A model generated the notes under the pieces. The model made no database searches and was not told the origin of the DNA. It saw only the letters and a program-made list of their open reading frames with translations. Position numbers and translations under genes: made by a program. A DNA stretch of 64,000 nucleotides from contig CM060833.1 in assembly GCA_030762175.1 (NCBI GenBank), positions 171,230,501-171,294,500 on the forward strand, in the 5' to 3' direction. This document shows positions 58,925 to 64,000 of this stretch, piece after piece. The DNA is from Metallyticus violacea. Taxonomy: Eukaryota > Arthropoda > Insecta > Mantodea > Metallyticidae. Within the stretch, counting starts at the first letter, position 1, and each line of letters begins with the position of its first letter.

Positions 58925-59600
58925 CGAGCAATTTGGTCACGTACTTTAGTTCAAGTAGTTCATTTGGTTCAGTTAGTTACTCGCAGCAAAGCTGGGCATA
59001 GCTCAAAGTTTAATTCCGAAAAAGTATAATACAGCATTATCTAATCTAAGTTCCGGTTATGAATAAAATAGCGCGTAGATAGTTAAAGTTTATGGTGAAC
59101 ATTTCTGATCACGCAGTGTAAAGTGAACAATGAAGGAAGAACAGCGACGCGATTATAGGAACCGCGCGAATAGAGAACGCTGAACGCGCGCGCCTCTGAA
59201 GTTATAACCAAATAAAAGATAAGCCACCGTAAATTAATAGAAGTGACAATTTCTATCAAAGTGAAAAAGCGAGTTAATGGTCTTCTCAGGAACTTAAGTC
59301 ACGTACAGAGTAAGGAGAGATTAAGACAGTAATAAAATTGTGCTAAGTATCACCAAGCTTCTTAATATCCACTCAGTTCTCCAATTCCTTCTCCCCTTTG
59401 TGCGCAACCAGAAAATTCCAGCATTAACACAGGCGAACTAAGCCGAGGCAACTTGTAACAAGAGTCAACAGTAGAGGAAGAAGACAGCATTATTTCATGA
59501 AACCCCTTCTCTCAGTTATAATAACCAACCAAGCAGTCAGATATTAATCCCTTCCTCTCCTCCTGTCTAATCACCTCGCTCAATTTGGAGATACCTATTT

Positions 59601-59788
59601 CAGGGTACTTCCCGGCATTTGCCATTTATGAGGACAGAGGAAACCCTGGAAGAAACCTCAAACAGAGAGTACGGTACTGGTAGAAATCGAACTCCAAACC
59701 TCCAGCTAACCAGTCCACGCCTTAACGACATCGGCCACCCTTGGAGGTAAAAGGCAAGTACGGCTACCACTAGACCACCAGTACCGAC
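59601..59788 (-). repeat. Composite SINE: family B-type head joined to family A
   Basis: The minus strand begins with GTCGGTACTGGTGGTCTAGT and GGTAGCCGTACTTGCC (59752-59788, tRNA-Gly-like), passes through AAAA/TTTT, and continues as a family A head (GGGTGGCCGATGTCGTTAAG, B box GAGTTCGATTTC) and body to 59601. The family A tail is missing. This gives two tRNA-like heads in a row. Confidence 0.65.
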
Positions 59789-59799
59789 AAAAGTAATAG

Positions 59800-60619
59800 A
59801 GCCTCTTAGCAAGAGAGTGTGTACATTAACAAACGCGACGGTACATTTGCAACTTTCACCAAAGACAAGTAGTAATTGTTAACAATTCCCTCACAGATCG
59901 ATATCTCCAACATTTATCTGTTTCTTTGTATAATTTCCACATTTGCTAGCAATTGTTCGTATAGCCCGTTTTCTACTTTGACCGTAAAGTATGCAATGAT
60001 GAACTAAGGAAAAAATGGAAAGATCTAACTAATTCTGAATTTAAATTAATATCATGATATGGATATTTAAATGCACGTTTATTTGCATTGACTTGCTAAT
60101 TGTACAAAGTAGTTTGCCGTACCAAAATCAGGCTTAAAACTTGATCAGATTTGCGAACAACTAAACATGAAAACATCCAGTCCTTAAAAAAATTAATAAT
60201 AATTCAAGGTTTAAAAAAGGGGGGGGGGGAAGGAAAGAACAAGACCAAGAAAACAGGAAGATTGAAAATTGTAATCAATAATCTAAGTGGAATATTTTAA
60301 GTATTTGTGAGCGATATGAATTACGATGTAGACATAAATTAAGAAAGTTCCAGTAGCTGTATGGTATAATTAATTGAAATTTTAGAAACAAAATACATAA
60401 ATGTTTATAAATTTATGACTTGCCTATATTAACTTATAGACGTGAACTATGGACGTTAAAAGGGGAAAGGGGGGGGGACTTAAAATAAAATACTAGCATC
60501 CAAAATGAAAGTTTTATTTTACCTGGCGAAGTTAAAGCCCTATCTTCCACTTCGCCCAGGACTATAGATATTTACGAGTGGTTAGTAATAACGTTTTAAT
60601 TATCAAATCAAGCTGCGAC
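59800..60619. other. Intergenic DNA, poly-G tracts
   Basis: 11 G at 60219-60229 and 9 G at 60469-60477. No gene recognised. Confidence 0.45.
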
Positions 60620-61578
60620 CGTGAAACTTGGTGATAGTGTTAGTCCTTCTCTACATATTCACCCTTCAATGCGACACATTTTTTCCAACAATGGATGATT
60701 TGGCGAAGACCTTGGTTGTAGAAGTCTGCATTTTGGCTGTTCAGGAAACGTTCTACCTCGAAAATCGCCTCGTCAACATTCTGGAAATACCTGCCACGCA
60801 ATGGTTTCTTCATCCAAGGAAAGAGGAAGAAGTCACTGGATGTCATGTAAGGAGAATTTGGGGGGTGAGGCAAAATTTGATAGCCCAAAGAAGCATCATG
60901 TGTGACTGTGTCCTGTGTAAAATGAGCTGGTTCGTTGTGGATCAAAAAGATCCCCTTGGACAGCTTCCCGCGACGCTTCGTTTGACAGCCTGCCGTAACC
61001 TCATTAGGAGATTTTGGTAGTATGCTCCTGTAATGGTTTGCCACCGAAGTGCATAATCTTAGCACCATCCCCAAAAAACTCATCATCTTGTTTGATAATG
61101 GTTGGGTCTACGCCTTTTTCAGTGGTGGTGAATCCACATGTTTCCACTGCTTGCTTTGCTCCTTTGTCTCGAGGTCATAGTGATACACCCAGCACGCGGC
61201 TAAAGAAGTCATCTGCGTTGGGCTACACAGCTGCAACATTTCCGCTGCTGCCTCGGTTCGGGGTGTGAGCAGTCGCGGAATCCAGCGGGCGGCGACCTTG
61301 GTCATGTTGAAAATGTCGCACAAGACGTTGAAAACTGATCCAATACTCTTTTTCCACTATCGCTTCGTTTGTGATACGCCGATCTTAAGAGCACCGGGGC
61401 CTACGCTTCTCTTGCGATTCCTGGTTCTTCACAGAGTGATGGTCTGCCACTTCGTACTTTGTTATTCAGACTTATTTGACCACATTAACCACTGTGTTAT
61501 ATGATGGTGCATTGTTGCCGTACACTTCCACCAACTCAGTGTGAATTGTTGCAGCGTTCTTCCCTGTCAAATGCATTG
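60620..61578 (-). mobile_element. Mariner transposase, near full length but broken
   Basis: From 61570 down: AATIHTELVEVYGNNAPSYN (helix-turn-helix part), a decayed linker, MTKVAARWIPRLLTP, WVYHYDLETKEQSKQWKHVD with SPPLKKA, a TAG (61108-61110), then the same frame to KRRGKLSKGIFLIHNEPAHF, LGYQILPHPPNSPYMTSSDF and FLFPWMKKPLRGRYF, ending WKKCVALKGEYVEKD (60640). The last catalytic Asp (SDFFLFP) is present; the usual D-N-A-x-x-H reads HNEPAH, so the middle Asp is lost. Terminal inverted repeats were not resolved. Confidence 0.85.
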
Positions 61579-61795
61579 ATTGATTGATTTATGGACGCTC
61601 TTTAACATCTCAGGTCATCAGCGTCCCATTCAACTCAGGACGTGAAACGGCCGACAAATTTTGCTCAGAGGCCTCTCTTTCAGGCTTGAGGTTCTTTTTC
61701 GTGCCGTAAATGTACAACACGGGACCCACGGCTTTACTTCCCTTCCGAAGGAAGCCATACTTAGGATTGCGTGCTACGGTAGTGTGGCAAGGGGG
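61579..61795 (-). repeat. tRNA-derived SINE, family B, 5'-truncated
   Basis: Shares GGACGCTCTTTAACATCTCA, GGTCATCAGCGTCCCATTCA, GCTCAGAGGCCTCTCTTTCA and CCTTCCGAAGGAAGCCATAC with 55043-55309. The tRNA-like head is missing. It abuts the mariner 5' end. Confidence 0.75.
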
Positions 61796-62542
61796 TTTCA
61801 ATGTGTACCAGAACTGCAGACATGTATATGCAAACAATTAACCTTATTTTTTCCATGTGATAATTAAAATTTTATGACTTCCTCTCTTACAATAAAGTTA
61901 ATGCATTAACAATTTGAATCTAAAACTAATTAAATGCTCCATTCTCCAATGTAAATAATATATGAGCAATACTCTAAAATTCTAAATTGTCGATGTGACT
62001 GGGGGTCCTTGCTATGAGACGGTAAAGAGTTCTAGAGACGAGTAGCTGCAACTTTGAAGCATGAAGAAAAGTGAGAAGGCAGAGCGAGAATGAGACGAGT
62101 TAAAGGACCATTTTAGAGACCCAGGCAAAAATAAATAAATATAATAACTACAGGTATTCTGTATAAACAGACTCTGACAACGTAAAGAACTTTTGGAGAG
62201 AATGTCAGACAAATGATTGATTAAACAAATAGTAACTTAGAGCGGGTATGTGGGCGGACTCCGGAAGAGGCAAGTGGCTGTAGAACAGTTGAAAATGGAA
62301 TAGGTAAACTTATTGCTTAACCTCTGAAGTGAAGAAGAAAATGATCATGAATACGGTTATAATTGTCTCCTTTGTGCCAAGTATTCGCTGCAGCTCTGTT
62401 AGCTGAGAACAAGCTTCAAGTTCACTCCGTAAATACGCAGGCCTTCAATTATGGGTTCAATGACCGTACGGCATTTGAAAGAACTTGCAACAGGTGGATT
62501 TGAAACGAAGAAGTGAATGCTTCGGTAGCGTTTAATGTTATT

Positions 62543-62880
62543 TATACAGGGTTATTCTAAATTAGTGATACATCTTTGATTATTTATTAAAAAGAATAGC
62601 TAATGAAATATAAATGGTCAGGAAAACTACCCAAGTCCACTTACATTACATATATTTACAAATGTTTCATGTTACAACTACTTGCAGCAGACGATTGTCA
62701 GTTCTTGCTATTTCAACATCTAGCGTTTCAATGGTACCTCTGGCCGAGCGCACGTGCACGCACATCTAACACTAATGTAATTCTTTTCTGCCTATTGATA
62801 TTTTATACATGTTTATAATAAATCGTTTCCTAACAATAAATACACAAAGTTATTACATTTATTTAGAATAACTCTGTATA
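62543..62880. mobile_element. MITE with terminal inverted repeats (338 bp)
   Basis: TATACAGGGTTATTCTAAAT at 62543-62562 is the reverse complement, with one mismatch, of the right end at 62861-62880. The outer TA on each side may be the target duplication, as for Tc1/mariner-type MITEs. The interior has no transposase. Confidence 0.75.
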
Positions 62881-62917
62881 TCGAAAATGTGGCATATTCT
62901 TAATTAGGTGTTTTTTT

Positions 62918-63175
62918 AGTAGTGTTTAATGCCCGTTTTTACTTCTGAGGCACCACAGGCGGTAGACACTGATGATACATGAGATGAAATGATAAAAAGG
63001 AAGGAAGCGTTCCAGTCGTAAGTTTATTTAGGATATTCCCCCGGAATATGCCACTTATGGCTAGAAAAAACCTGATAGAAACCACAGGCAGGGAGGACAG
63101 TCCTGGTAAATCGAAACTCGGACCTCCCACTCAGGAGTTCGCGGCTTAACGACCTCGGCTACCCGTGGCAGTCTA
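62918..63175 (-). repeat. tRNA-derived SINE, family A
   Basis: Complete but older: tail complement at 62918-62960 (TTTAATGCCCGTTTTTACTT, CTGAGGCACC), body, and tRNA-like head at 63100-63175 with B box decayed to CGAGTTTCGATTTAC on the minus strand. No clear target duplication. Confidence 0.75.
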
Positions 63176-63368
63176 AACAGACGATAAATGAATGATTTAG
63201 TAATGATAGTGGCGTCAGAATGAAGCCACCAGTGATAGATTTGGGTAACAACAAATTACAATGCAAAAGTGTAATTATTACACAAGTATTACGTTTTCCC
63301 TTTGTATAATAGTGGTTTGAAATAAAGCAGCAAATAATATTTCCAAACGTATTATCAGTTTCTTTCTA

Positions 63369-63674
63369 TAATAGGAATAGATTTTTTTAATGGTGTTTAA
63401 AGCCCGTTTTTTATTACTGAGGCACCATAGGCGGTGAACATTGATGATACATGAAATGAAATGATAAATTAGGAAAGGATTTATTAAGGAAGAAAACGTC
63501 CCAGGCCTAAGTTTAGGGTATCTCCCCGGCAATTGCTAAGTATGAGGACTGAGGAAAATCTGGAAAAAACCTCAGTCAGGGAGGACGGTCCTGGCGGGAT
63601 TCGAACCCCAGACCTCCCGCTCACGAGTCCGCGCCTTAACGACCTCGGCTACACTGACGGTATAATAGTAATAG
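63369..63674 (-). repeat. tRNA-derived SINE, family A, with 14-bp target duplication
   Basis: The best full copy. The head at 63585-63660 has GGGGTTCGAATCCC intact as B box and a GTAGCCGAGGTCGTTAAGGC A-box region on the minus strand. The element is flanked by TATAATAGGAATAG (63369-63382) and TATAATAGTAATAG (63661-63674), 13 of 14 identical. Confidence 0.85.
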
Positions 63675-64000
63675 AAAACCTGAACATCTAAACATGAAAT
63701 GTCCCTTCAGTGACCCAGTAACTGAACTTTTCTGCTTTGTTTGAAGTATGCTAGCAACTTTTGCAACATATATACTCTAGTGAGATCACATTTTATAATT
63801 ATTACGCCAGTTGACGTTAAGAAATCGATCAACCTGCGAAACAACACAATATGGTAATAACAATTATTGCCCCATGCTCTGGAGTAGGTCACAGTGGACC
63901 CCGCCCCTGACTTACTTTCACTGTCCTCTTCAAGGTTGCAGAAATTTTCCTCCCATTCCCGTAACTTTGTTTTTTTTGCACCTGGGGAGGGGGGAATCTT
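63675..64000. other. Right edge, no recognised gene
   Basis: Small spurious frames only. Ends in a GGGGAGGGGGG-like stretch. Confidence 0.5.

Noticed and set aside
60628..61020. + strand ORF of 130 codons
   Set aside because: Antisense shadow of the mariner transposase.

Overview
This is a eukaryotic, almost certainly arthropod (insect-like) nuclear window. It is AT-rich and intron-rich, packed with degraded transposable elements, and has no bacterial-type gene spacing. The tRNA-derived SINEs, mariner, Tigger and hAT transposases and many Penelope-like retroelements (PLEs) fit a large, repeat-laden insect genome. I cannot fix the order or species.

One host gene is well supported. Four coding exons on the + strand (12586-12665, 22022-22242, 29681-29960, 42640-43093) join in phase at GT/AG sites into a 344-residue Ser/Pro-rich protein with an in-frame stop just upstream of the start and a natural stop. 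Its N-terminal, Ser-Pro and extreme C-terminal segments resemble what I recall of vertebrate KIAA1191/p33MONOX. Introns of about 9, 7 and 13 kb carry most of the transposons.

Layout. 1-12.5 kb (upstream): a PLE-terminus-like palindrome (2.8 kb), a non-LTR retrotransposon 3' fragment (5.8 kb), a nearly complete but broken PLE (6.6-8.5 kb, minus strand) and a pogo/Tigger helix-turn-helix scrap (11.9 kb). Intron 1 (12.7-22.0 kb): SINEs and plain AT-rich DNA. Intron 2 (22.2-29.7 kb): a (TA)n-bounded repeat, a PLE-type palindrome, a transposase-like gene split by a tiny SINE insertion, a possible LTR fragment, a hAT transposase and a second type of PLE. Intron 3 (30.0-42.6 kb): mariner scraps, a third PLE with a long hairpin, tandem 320-bp units, a second hAT, two divergent PLE ends, and a non-LTR retrotransposon in two opposed pieces. 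Downstream (43.1-64 kb): a Tigger element, several mariners, a multicopy invertebrate ORF, a TIR-bounded MITE, and two tRNA-derived SINE families, including nested and composite copies. By eye, the DNA after about 54 kb is richer in CpG than the rest.

The most interesting system is the set of PLE termini. Several carry hammerhead-ribozyme-like cores (CUGANGA, a stem, then GAAAC and an ACAUGUC-like segment), often in palindromes. A separate (TA)n-bounded family forms head-to-tail 320-bp units with a related motif, a layout reminiscent of retrozymes. This is read by eye; folding and cleavage were not tested.
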